Assembly (NCBI GenBank): GCA_020050375.1
Contig: JAGVKR010000762.1
Span: 1-6,836, forward strand
Reading direction: 5' to 3'
DNA length: 6,836 nucleotides
Source: Planctomycetales bacterium
GTDB lineage: Bacteria > Planctomycetota > Planctomycetia > Planctomycetales > Planctomycetaceae
In this document: positions 1-6,279 of the stretch, in pieces
How positions within the stretch are numbered: the stretch's first letter is position 1
Layout of the letters: each line of letters starts with the position of its first letter
Program-made: the position numbers and the translations under genes
Notes under the pieces: generated by a model
The model's input: only the letters and a program-made list of their open reading frames with translations
What the model was told of the DNA's origin: nothing
Databases searched by the model: none

Positions 1-79
1 ATTCGATCTGTGGTCGACCGCTTGCGCGCGGGACGTACGACCCGCGGGCAAGCCCGCTTCCTAGAAGCAGTTTCCTTTA

Positions 80-98
80 CCTTGTTCAACATACAAGG
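80..98. repeat. Perfect 6-bp inverted repeat upstream of the hydrolase
   Basis: CCTTGT at 80-85 and ACAAGG at 93-98 are exact reverse complements separated by seven bases (TCAACAT). The repeat lies 38 bases before the hydrolase ATG and 22 bases before its ribosome binding site. It could be a small operator, a leader hairpin, or the remnant of a terminator for a gene to the left. A 6-bp repeat can also arise by chance. Confidence 0.3.
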
Positions 99-120
99 GT
101 GATCGAAAGGTCCATTGTGA

Positions 121-127
121 AAAGGTG
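121..127 (+). promoter_or_regulatory. Ribosome binding site of the hydrolase gene
   Basis: AAAGGTG, with the AAAGG core at 121-125, lies ten bases before the ATG at 136. The in-frame ATGs at 148 and 151 have no purine-rich sequence at a useful distance, so this site decides the start at 136. Confidence 0.5.
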
Positions 128-135
128 TCTCCCGA

Positions 136-1056
136 ATGGCGCGACTGATGATGAGATCTCTGCTGGTCGGATTGTGCCTGTCACTGACTCTGCGGTTCGG
201 CGCCCTTTTTTGCTGCGCTCTTCTCGTGCCTGGCCCCATGATTCTGGCCGACGACACCAAGCCTGCCGCCCCGATGTCAGACGCCGAGCGCGCGGTGAAA
301 ACGATTCCCACGAAGATCGCGGGAACGTACCGCGGTGGAGAATTGATCGAGATGCGAGTGAAAGACCGGAAGGCGTACATCGTCCGGCCCACCGGAACCG
401 TCGATCCGCGGAAACGTTGGTTGTGGGAGTTTCCCTACTGGCTGGGGATCAACGACGGCTTCGGCAGCCTGCAGCACCGCAACTATGTGGAGCGGGCTCT
501 GGCCGCCGGGTTCCACGTGGCGGGGGTGGATGTCGGCCCTTCCTGCGCCAGCCCTGCGGCGGCAAAAGTTTGCCAGGAGTTTTACGAGCGACTCGTCGCC
601 GAATACGGTCTCAACAAGCGAGCCCGGATCATGGGCCAAAGCCACGGCGGTCTGATTGCCTACGGCTGGGCGTTCCGCAATCCGACGTGTGTCGAGCGGA
701 TTGCGGGGATTTGTCCGGCGACCGATTTTCGAAGCTGGCCAACACTTCCCAATGTCGTCAATTTTCCCGAGAAGGGGCTTGATTACGGCCTAACGCTGGA
801 GGAGCTCTCTCGGCGCGTCCCCGAATTCAATCCCGTGGACAACCTCGCCCCCCTGGCGAAGGCTGGCGTCAAAATCCTGCATATTCACGGCGACAAGGAC
901 GAACTGGTCCCGATGGACGCCAATTCGACGAACCTGGCCAGCCGCTACCGCGAGCTCAATGGCTCGGCCGAGATCGTCGTGCTCGAGGGGCTCGGTCACG
1001 GCGGAAAGGTTTTGTACGAATCGGAACCGCTGATCAAATTTCTTTTGGGGGAGTGA
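136..1056 (+). CDS. Exported alpha/beta hydrolase (serine hydrolase, substrate unknown)
   Basis: This 306-residue protein begins with a hydrophobic export signal (residues about 5-38) ending MILA before DD, a plausible signal peptidase I cut after Ala38, so it should act in the periplasm or outside the cell. The rest is an alpha/beta hydrolase fold. The nucleophile elbow GQSHGG is at 167-172 (Ser169), the acid is in HGDKDELVP at 251-259 (Asp255 by the HGxxDxxVP pattern), and the catalytic His288 is in GLGHGG at 285-290. The triad is therefore complete and the length is normal for a single-domain hydrolase. The family covers esterases, peptidases and related enzymes; sequence alone does not give the substrate. 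Planctomycetes carry many exported proteins of this kind, often linked to breakdown of complex carbohydrates, but no neighbour here supports a specific role. It stands alone, convergent with the next gene 67 bases away. The start follows from the AAAGG site. Confidence 0.9.
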   Translation: MARLMMRSLLVGLCLSLTLRFGALFCCALLVPGPMILADDTKPAAPMSDAERAVKTIPTKIAGTYRGGELIEMRVKDRKAYIVRPTGTVDPRKRWLWEFPYWLGINDGFGSLQHRNYVERALAAGFHVAGVDVGPSCASPAAAKVCQEFYERLVAEYGLNKRARIMGQSHGGLIAYGWAFRNPTCVERIAGICPATDFRSWPTLPNVVNFPEKGLDYGLTLEELSRRVPEFNPVDNLAPLAKAGVKILHIHGDKDELVPMDANSTNLASRYRELNGSAEIVVLEGLGHGGKVLYESEPLIKFLLGE

Positions 1057-1123
1057 GTGAGAGTGGCTTCAGTGGGCACGCCGGTCCTGACACCTCATTC
1101 TCGATCCGTCCCGCTGCGATGGC

Positions 1124-1753
1124 CTACTTGACTCCAATCGGGAACGCTGCGGAATACTTTTTGTACAAGGTGAGTGCCAGATTCGCCTTGTTGTCTTTCG
1201 CGCCGTTGACCCGGATCGCGACTGCTGTATCGACGTCTTCCGCCTCTTCGCTGAACCGGGCGTCGATGACCGGGGTCTTCTCTGAGCCGAACGCATAGAG
1301 CCGCCAGTCGTCGCCACCGACGTGCTTCACGGTCACAATCAGGCAGAAAGCCTCACGCTCCCCCTGGCCTCCCGAATACTTGACACTGCGCAGCTTCTTT
1401 GGATCGATCGGCTTTCCGTCGATCACCGGCGTGAAGCAGGGAGACAGGAACAAATAGCACAGGCCGCCGCCATTCTCGGATTCCACGGCCGGGTCGATCA
1501 CTCCCTCTTTCAGCCCCTTGATCGGCACGGCGAGAATTCCATCCTGGCCCGCGCTCAGACCGGAGGCCTGGGACGGGTCGACTTCGAACTTCACCTGCCG
1601 CTCTTTATTCTCTTTCTCGAACAGCTCGCTGAGATGCTGGCCGTACGCCTGGGACGCCTCGGGACTCATCTTTTTCAGATCCTCTGCCCGACAGGTGGCT
1701 CCGAATGCGAACAGCGTGAACAGCGTGATACCGGTCGTTAGATTGCGAATCAT
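1124..1753 (-). CDS. Secreted protein of unknown function
   Basis: I do not recognise the family. The 209-residue product starts with a short basic region and a hydrophobic stretch (about residues 5-20) followed by CRAED, giving a likely signal peptidase I cut after Ala23. GATC before that point does not fit a lipobox well, so a lipoprotein is less likely. The mature part is about 186 residues with no further membrane segment. Residues 26-57 are charged and probably helical (SPEASQAYGQHLSELFEKEN region). After that comes a mixed, probably beta-rich part with VPIKGLKEGVID at 76-87, GGGLCYLFLSPCFTPVIDGKPID at about 95-117 and TPVIDARFSEEAEDVDTAVAI at 160-180. Cysteines at 99, 106 and 137 remain after cleavage, so a disulfide is possible. 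An AGAAAGGCG ribosome binding site ends about 11 bases before the ATG. The gene is monocistronic in this window, convergent with the hydrolase and divergent from thiE. Confidence 0.8.
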   Translation of the reverse strand: MIRNLTTGITLFTLFAFGATCRAEDLKKMSPEASQAYGQHLSELFEKENKERQVKFEVDPSQASGLSAGQDGILAVPIKGLKEGVIDPAVESENGGGLCYLFLSPCFTPVIDGKPIDPKKLRSVKYSGGQGEREAFCLIVTVKHVGGDDWRLYAFGSEKTPVIDARFSEEAEDVDTAVAIRVNGAKDNKANLALTLYKKYSAAFPIGVK

Positions 1754-1811
1754 GACGTGAAGCGCCTTTCTGTAAACGGATCGAATGAGAAAACGGTGAG
1801 CCGGAATTGCC

Positions 1812-1851
1812 CGTTCGGGATGAACCTGGATCAGCCTTCAATCCCGGAACG
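1812..1851. repeat. Imperfect inverted repeat, possible leader hairpin
   Basis: CGTTCGGGAT at 1812-1821 pairs with ATCCCGGAACG at 1841-1851, giving ten base pairs with one bulged G and a 19-base loop. It lies 59-98 bases upstream of the start codon of the minus-strand secreted-protein gene and could sit in its 5' untranslated region or be an operator. No T-run follows on either strand, so it is not an obvious terminator. Confidence 0.35.
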
Positions 1852-1908
1852 CCAACTATCCTAACCCAGATCCCTCTGTTGTGTCGAACCAGCGATGTGA
1901 ATCCGCAA

Positions 1909-1922
1909 TGTGCAACTGCACA
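1909..1922. repeat. Palindrome TGTGCA-AC-TGCACA, possible operator
   Basis: Six-base arms match exactly around a two-base centre, beside an AT-rich patch in a divergent promoter region. That is the setting expected of a dimeric repressor or activator site. No regulator is encoded in the window and no second copy was found near other genes. Confidence 0.3.
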
Positions 1923-2128
1923 CATTTTTGATTTGCTCATTTTCTCAGAGCGAGTGACTGCCCGTTGATCCGGGTGTGGCGGTTGCTCCCTGGTTCAACC
2001 AAATCGGGGTGGATCGGCGTCCGGCACGCGATCGCACCACTCGGCGACTATCCGTTCGGTGCGAATCTCATTAGCTTGGAGTCATTGCTGCGCTGACCAA
2101 CGCGGAATCGTTCATTGCGGATCAACTC

Positions 2129-3658
2129 ATGGAACCGTTCGTCACACCGGGAGTCCATCGCGTTTGGCGACTGGCGTCGGACGTCGCTCGCCAGAGACAG
2201 TCGGAGCAGGTCGAACCGGAGCATTTGCTGTGGGCGCTGGTCATCGACGAATCGCGGGCCGCGGAGATTCTGGTCTCCTATCACATCACCTCGCAACGAT
2301 TGCAGGAGCTGGTCCCGCCGCAGCCCGAATGGCCCGCGCCCCATGCCGAAGGGGGTGAGCCGTTGCTCCCACGGAGCGACACGCTCGAAAGGGTTTTCGT
2401 CGAGGCCCGCCGGCTGGCGACCCGCGCCGGCCGGTATGCCGAAGTTGCAACCGAGCACTTGTTGTGCGGTCTGGCGACGGTCGAATCTCCCGTGCAGAAG
2501 CTGCTGCTCGACCAGGGGCTGCAACCAGCAAACGCCGCCGGGCATGCGACCGGTCCGAGCGGAATCTCGACCGAGCCTCTGGCCGCGGATGTTCGCTTGT
2601 CGCTGACCGGTCCACCGGCGGGAGAGAACACCGACCTCTACCGTGTCCTCGATGCCGCGGCCAACCGGGCCCGGGAAGGGTTGCGAGTCCTCGAAGACTA
2701 TGTCCGCTTCACCAACGACGACCGGCACCTGACCGAAATTCTGAAGGGGTGGCGGCACCGGCTGGCCGACGCCTTGCGGCTGCTGGACGGACGGGCCCTG
2801 ATCACATCCCGCGACACCCGCGGCGACGTGGGAACGACGGTTCACACGCGGAGCGAGCGAACGCGCGAGACGCCGCTCGACGTCGTCCGCGCGAGTTGCA
2901 AACGCGTGCAGGAAGCGGCCCGGACGCTCGAAGAGTTCGGCAAGATCGTTTCCCCCGAATTTGCCCTGATGCTCGGCGAGTTGCGATACGCCTCGTACAC
3001 GATTGAAAAGGCGATTTTGACCACGTTCGAATCGCGAGACCGGCTGGCCGACTTCCGTTTGTATCTGCTCGTAACGCAGGCGTTGTGTCCCCATGGCGCG
3101 GGCCCGGTCATTCGAGCGGCGTTGGCCGCCGGAGCGAGCGTGATTCAGGTTCGCGAGAAGAACCTGCCGGATCGCGAGCTGGTCACATGGGGACACTACG
3201 TCCGCGAGTGGACAGCCGCGGCCGGGGCTCTGTTCATCATGAACGATCGCCCCGATCTGGCGGTGTTGACCGATGCCGACGGCGTTCACGTCGGGCAGGA
3301 GGAATTGTCGGTCCGTGATGCGCGGCGGATCGTCGGCCCGCACAAGCTGGTAGGGGTCTCGACGCACAGCATCGAGCAGGCGCGGATCGCCGTGCTCGAA
3401 GGGGCGGACTACATTGGAGTCGGGCCGGTGTTCCCCTCGACGACCAAGTCGTTTCCCGAATTGGCCGGTCTCGACTTCGTCCGACAAGTGGCCGCCGAAA
3501 TCACGCTGCCGGCCTTCGCAATCGGGGGGATCGACGCCGGGAACGTCGCCGAGGTCGTCGCCGCCGGAGCACAGCGGATCGCCGTGAGCAGTGCGATCTG
3601 CGGAGTCGAGCATCCCGGTCAGGCGACACGGGACCTTTTGGGGCGAATGACGTCGTAG
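2129..3658 (+). CDS. thiE: Thiamine-phosphate synthase with N-terminal Clp_N-like and ThiD2 domains
   Basis: This 509-residue cytoplasmic protein has three parts. (1) Residues 9-135 hold two Clp_N-like helical repeats, each with an EHLL motif (31-34 and 109-112) preceded by an alanine/arginine-rich helix. (2) Residues about 168-298 match ThiD2: LDAAANRAREGLRVLEDY at 174-191, SRDTRGDVGTT at 227-237, KRVQEAARTLEEFGK at 258-272 and RYASY at 286-290. ThiD2 is reported as an alternative HMP-phosphate kinase, unrelated to ThiD. (3) Residues about 309-506 are a complete ThiE TIM barrel: QVREK at 340-344, NDR at 372-374, DGVHVGQEEL at 384-393, GVSTHS at 409-414, GVGPVFPSTTK at 430-440 and AIGGID at 464-469. 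ThiE joins HMP-PP to hydroxyethylthiazole phosphate to make thiamine phosphate. Plain ThiE is about 210 residues and ThiD2-ThiE fusions about 340, so the first 165 residues are extra. The frame has a stop at 2072-2074 and no upstream ATG, so 2129 is the start, although its ribosome binding site is weak. It is monocistronic, with no other thiamine gene nearby. Confidence 0.93.
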   Translation: MEPFVTPGVHRVWRLASDVARQRQSEQVEPEHLLWALVIDESRAAEILVSYHITSQRLQELVPPQPEWPAPHAEGGEPLLPRSDTLERVFVEARRLATRAGRYAEVATEHLLCGLATVESPVQKLLLDQGLQPANAAGHATGPSGISTEPLAADVRLSLTGPPAGENTDLYRVLDAAANRAREGLRVLEDYVRFTNDDRHLTEILKGWRHRLADALRLLDGRALITSRDTRGDVGTTVHTRSERTRETPLDVVRASCKRVQEAARTLEEFGKIVSPEFALMLGELRYASYTIEKAILTTFESRDRLADFRLYLLVTQALCPHGAGPVIRAALAAGASVIQVREKNLPDRELVTWGHYVREWTAAAGALFIMNDRPDLAVLTDADGVHVGQEELSVRDARRIVGPHKLVGVSTHSIEQARIAVLEGADYIGVGPVFPSTTKSFPELAGLDFVRQVAAEITLPAFAIGGIDAGNVAEVVAAGAQRIAVSSAICGVEHPGQATRDLLGRMTS

Positions 3659-3672
3659 CGCCGCGGCACGAA

Positions 3673-4938
3673 CTACTTCGAGCCAAAGCAATACAAATGC
3701 TGCCTGCCGCGAATCAGCAATCGACCATCCGCAACGGCGGGAGACGCGAAGGCCCCTTCGTCGAGCTTGCCGGCTGACAGCTCTCGAAAGGCTGCGTCCT
3801 CAGCCGCAAACACGCGGACGTCCCCCTGCTCGTTGACAGCGTAGATGCGTCCCTCGATCATCACCGGAGAGGCGGTGAAGTCTCCCCCCAGCCGCTGCTG
3901 CCAGAGGACCTTCCCCGTCCGCGGTTCGACACAGGCGGCGATGCCGGCATCGTTGACAAAGTACAAATGATCGCCGCGCGCCAACATCGACGGCACGTAG
4001 GGAAACAGCTTGTTCGATTCCCAGGCAGGCGGGCTTTCGTCGGTGGCACTTCGTCGGCTGTTGACCGGGACGCCCACCGCGTGCCGGGCACCGGGCCCGT
4101 TTCCCCCAGTGACGAACAGCATTCCCTGGCATAGAGTGGGCACGCCGATGGTACGGAGCTGAAGCTTATTCGTGCTCCAGATCCATTTCCATTTTTCGGA
4201 GCCGCTGCTCGGGTCGTAACCGGAAATCCCCGCCGTGTTGGTCACGATGATCTCGGGGCTTTCTCCGGGGTGCTCAAGCAGCATCGGCGCCGCATACGAG
4301 CACGATTTTCCGGGAACCAGTTCCGGTCGCCAGACGATTCGTCCATCTTCAACGTCCAGGGCGATGATTTCCGACACACCGTCCTGATCTTTCAAGAGGA
4401 TCACTTTGTTGCCGACGAGGATCGGCGAATGTCCTGCGCCATGTTGCGTCGTGAGCGGGCCCAGCGGGACGTTCCACAGCGGCTTGCCCTCGAAATCGTA
4501 GGCCGCCATCGAGAGCTCGTTGCCGTCCCAGAATGGGACGAACACGCGTTTGCCGTCTGCGGCGGGTGTGCAGGAAGCGAGCGAGCTCTTCTTGTGAACC
4601 TTTGCGGTTTTTCCCGTCGCATCGCGTTTCCAGGCAGTCGTTCCATCGCTCAGCTCGAGGCAAAGCAGTGATCGCTGGCTGCCATCGGCGCTTGCCGTCT
4701 GAAGAAAGATCCGGCCGCCAACAACGACCGGAGACGAGTTTCCGGCTCCGGGAATCTCCACTTTCCACAGTTGGTTCTTGCCTTCGCCGATCTCGATCGG
4801 GATCCCAGTGTCGTTCGAGATTCCGGTGCCGTTGGGACCGCGGAAGCGCGGCCAATCGGAGGCTGCAGCGAAGCCGGCAGCGCAAAATACGGCAATCATC
4901 GCCAACACGAATTGCCGAAGAAATGCGACGTGGGGCAT
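3673..4938 (-). CDS. Exported PQQ-like beta-propeller repeat protein
   Basis: With the start chosen here the product is 421 residues. A basic-hydrophobic signal peptide (residues 1-26, ending GFAAA) precedes DWPRFRGPNG at 28-37, the opening typical of a large planctomycete family of exported PQQ-binding-like proteins. The rest is a run of about eight propeller blades of the SPVVxxGRIFxxxxDG...LxCLELxDGxxxW type, at roughly 68-105, 123-155, 170-205, 217-252, 266-290, 316-350, 356-379 and 398-419. The fold is shared with quinoprotein dehydrogenases and with BamB, but I see no cytochrome c CxxCH motif and no clear dehydrogenase signature, so a binding or scaffold role is as likely as an enzyme. 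The start is placed at 4938 because GAGGT lies nine bases upstream on this strand. In-frame ATGs at 5013 (446 residues) and 4953 lack such a site, and 5013 overlaps a likely -10 box. The gene is convergent with thiE, 14 bases between stops. Confidence 0.88.
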   Translation of the reverse strand: MPHVAFLRQFVLAMIAVFCAAGFAAASDWPRFRGPNGTGISNDTGIPIEIGEGKNQLWKVEIPGAGNSSPVVVGGRIFLQTASADGSQRSLLCLELSDGTTAWKRDATGKTAKVHKKSSLASCTPAADGKRVFVPFWDGNELSMAAYDFEGKPLWNVPLGPLTTQHGAGHSPILVGNKVILLKDQDGVSEIIALDVEDGRIVWRPELVPGKSCSYAAPMLLEHPGESPEIIVTNTAGISGYDPSSGSEKWKWIWSTNKLQLRTIGVPTLCQGMLFVTGGNGPGARHAVGVPVNSRRSATDESPPAWESNKLFPYVPSMLARGDHLYFVNDAGIAACVEPRTGKVLWQQRLGGDFTASPVMIEGRIYAVNEQGDVRVFAAEDAAFRELSAGKLDEGAFASPAVADGRLLIRGRQHLYCFGSK

Positions 4939-5012
4939 CGTTGCAAACCTCATCAAGCCGGGAAGCGTTTTGAGTGGCCTGTCCGCCGGAAATAACAATC
5001 CATCACGATTCA

Positions 5013-5041
5013 TTTATACGGAGCGTGCGACGTGAATGAAA
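5013..5041 (-). promoter_or_regulatory. Possible promoter of the beta-propeller gene
   Basis: On the minus strand TATAAA (5018 down to 5013) matches a -10 box, with TTTCAT (5041 down to 5036) 17 bases upstream as a poor -35. Transcription would begin near 5005 and leave a leader of about 65 bases before the ATG at 4938. The -35 matches the consensus only partly and planctomycete promoters are poorly known. Confidence 0.3.
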
Positions 5042-5187
5042 GTTGATTTGCTGAAAATGCGATTGATCCTCATCAGCCGCGAGCGTTGCGACCCTGTCCG
5101 TGAATTGTCAGAATGCCCGGCGAATGGGGCGCGACTGTCGCCGAATTCTCTTTCAGGCAGGCGTTTTCGGGGGAGACGATTTCCGGT

Positions 5188-6279
5188 ATGCGATTGGTCA
5201 CATTCGGCGAAGTGATGCTCAGGCTGGCCCCCGAAGAATTCCTGCGGATGACGCAGGTCCTTCCCGGGAGGCTCGAAGCGACGTTTGGAGGGGGAGAAGT
5301 CAACGTCGCGGTCTCGGTGGCCTTGCAAGGGGGCGAAACGGCGTTTGCCACGGTGCTCCCCGACAACGTCCTCACCGACGCCTTCGAGCAGGAGCTGCGC
5401 AAGTTCAACGTCGGAACACAATTGATTCGACGAGCCAAGACCGGGCGCTTCGGTGTGTATTTCGTCGAGACGGGCGCGAATCAGCGGGCCGGCACAGTCA
5501 CGTACGACCGCGACCAGAGCTCGATCGCCATCTCGCCGGCCAAAGAGCATGACTGGAACACGATCCTGTCGGGAGCGACTTGGTTTCACATCACCGGGAT
5601 CACGCCGGCGCTCAGCGCCGCTTCGGCCGAGGCGGCGATGAGCGCCGTACGCGGGGCGAAAGAACGCGGCATCACCGTCTCGTGCGATCTCAACTTCCGA
5701 AAAAAGCTGTGGCGCTGGAAAGGGGGGATCTTGCCGGTCGATTTGGCCCGCGAAACGATGCGGTCGCTGATGCCCTTCGTCGACGTCGTGATCGCCAACG
5801 AGGAAGACGCCGAAATGTGCCTGGGGATCCACGCCCCCGCCAGCAACGTCGAAGTGGGCGAATTGAATCTCGAAGGCTACGGCCACGTGGCGCGAGAGGT
5901 GAAACGCCAATTCCCCAATGTGGCGCAGGTGGCGATCACGTTGCGCGAGAGCTTTTCAGCGAGTCACAACAATTGGGGGGCCTTGCTCTACGACGCAAAA
6001 GCCGACCGAGTCCACGTCGCGCCGACCGATTCCGCCGGGCAATATGCGCCTTACGAGATTCATAGCATTGTCGATCGCGTGGGGGCGGGAGATTCATTTG
6101 CCGGCGGATTGATTTTTGCTCTCAATACGCCCGCGCTCGCCGAGCCGGCCACGGCGATCCGGTATGCTGTGGCCGCCAGTTGCCTCAAGCACAGCATCAA
6201 GGGGGATTTCAACTACGCCACGCGGGGGGAGATCGAAGGTCTGATGCAAGGGGGCGGATCGGGACGGGTGCAACGATGA
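5188..6279 (+). CDS. kdgK: 2-keto-3-deoxygluconate kinase (PfkB family)
   Basis: This 363-residue cytoplasmic kinase should phosphorylate 2-keto-3-deoxygluconate with ATP to give KDPG, which an aldolase then splits to pyruvate and glyceraldehyde 3-phosphate. The step belongs to breakdown of uronic-acid polymers such as pectin or alginate and to Entner-Doudoroff variants. Motifs, numbered from this start: TFGEVMLRLAP at 5-15, the sugar-binding FGGGEVNVAVS at 33-43, CDLNFRKKLW at 166-175, ANEEDAE at 203-209, AITLRES at 249-255, and the PfkB signature DRVGAGDSFAGG at 296-307 with catalytic base Asp302. The tail GSGRVQR (357-363) and the whole layout fit the longer KdgK group seen in Bacteroidetes and planctomycetes. 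An upstream ATG at 5113 would add 25 residues that do not look conserved, while GGGGGAGA (5169-5176), 11 bases before 5188, favours the shorter form. The ATG of the next gene overlaps its stop. Another sugar acid as substrate cannot be excluded. Confidence 0.9.
   Translation: MRLVTFGEVMLRLAPEEFLRMTQVLPGRLEATFGGGEVNVAVSVALQGGETAFATVLPDNVLTDAFEQELRKFNVGTQLIRRAKTGRFGVYFVETGANQRAGTVTYDRDQSSIAISPAKEHDWNTILSGATWFHITGITPALSAASAEAAMSAVRGAKERGITVSCDLNFRKKLWRWKGGILPVDLARETMRSLMPFVDVVIANEEDAEMCLGIHAPASNVEVGELNLEGYGHVAREVKRQFPNVAQVAITLRESFSASHNNWGALLYDAKADRVHVAPTDSAGQYAPYEIHSIVDRVGAGDSFAGGLIFALNTPALAEPATAIRYAVAASCLKHSIKGDFNYATRGEIEGLMQGGGSGRVQR

Larger units (their letters stand above)
1..135. other. Upstream non-coding stretch, no gene assigned
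   Basis: No gene could be supported here. Reading frame 1 is open from the window edge to a TGA at 100-102 and frame 2 to a TAG at 62-64, so either could be the tail of a gene entering from the left, but neither translation is recognisable. The stretch holds two small hairpins: a GC-rich one at 44-57 (GCGGG, loop CAAG, CCCGC) and a second at 80-98 listed separately. Neither is followed by a T-run, so neither can be called an intrinsic terminator. No convincing -35/-10 pair was found. Confidence 0.4.
1754..2128. other. Divergent intergenic region between the secreted-protein gene and thiE
   Basis: These 375 bases carry no supportable gene. Open stretches here only continue as other-frame shadows of the flanking genes. 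The region must hold the promoters for both flanking genes, but I found no clear -35/-10 pair. Structure seen: an imperfect inverted repeat at 1812-1851, a near-perfect palindrome at 1909-1922, an AT-rich patch at about 1923-1946, and an 11-base palindrome at 1991-2001 (TGGTT, C, AACCA). The TPP riboswitch hallmarks (CTGAGA followed by an ACCTGATCTGG-like segment in the right order on the thiE strand) are not present. Confidence 0.5.

Noticed and set aside
99..782. 227-codon frame starting with GTG overlapping the hydrolase gene
   Set aside because: It is a +1-frame shadow with an arginine-rich, low-complexity translation. The overlapping frame has a signal peptide and full catalytic triad.
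1822..1852. GAACCTGGATCAGCC segment resembling part of a TPP riboswitch
   Set aside because: The consensus needs CTGAGA upstream and ACCTGATCTGG followed by TAATGCCAGCG. CTGAGA occurs only on the opposite strand, about 100 bases away, and the rest does not match.
1605..1940. 111-codon minus-strand frame spanning the intergenic region and the start of the secreted-protein gene
   Set aside because: It overlaps the secreted-protein gene in another frame, lacks a recognisable domain, and ends inside that gene. The AT-rich start region looks regulatory.
1990..2010. GGTTCAACC, resembling a tRNA T-arm
   Set aside because: The loop is too short for a T-arm and no acceptor, D or anticodon arms can be found around it.
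3654..3672. Possible bidirectional terminator between thiE and the propeller gene, around the palindrome GCCGCGGC (3660-3667)
   Set aside because: The palindrome leaves no room for a loop, the outer TCGT/ACGA pairing is short and there is no T-run on either side, so a terminator call is not supported.
2048..3691. 547-codon open frame on the minus strand opposite thiE
   Set aside because: It is wholly antisense to a gene with strong domain matches. Its translation is rich in Arg, Gly, Gln and Asp with no recognisable motif, as expected from the reverse strand of GC-rich codons.
5113..5187. N-terminal extension of the kinase from the ATG at 5113
   Set aside because: These 25 codons do not resemble the KdgK N-terminus, which normally starts just before TFGE, and a purine-rich site precedes 5188.
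5014..5910. 298-codon open frame on the minus strand opposite kdgK
   Set aside because: It lies antisense to a well-conserved PfkB kinase, has no signal or domain motif, and runs through the divergent promoter region.
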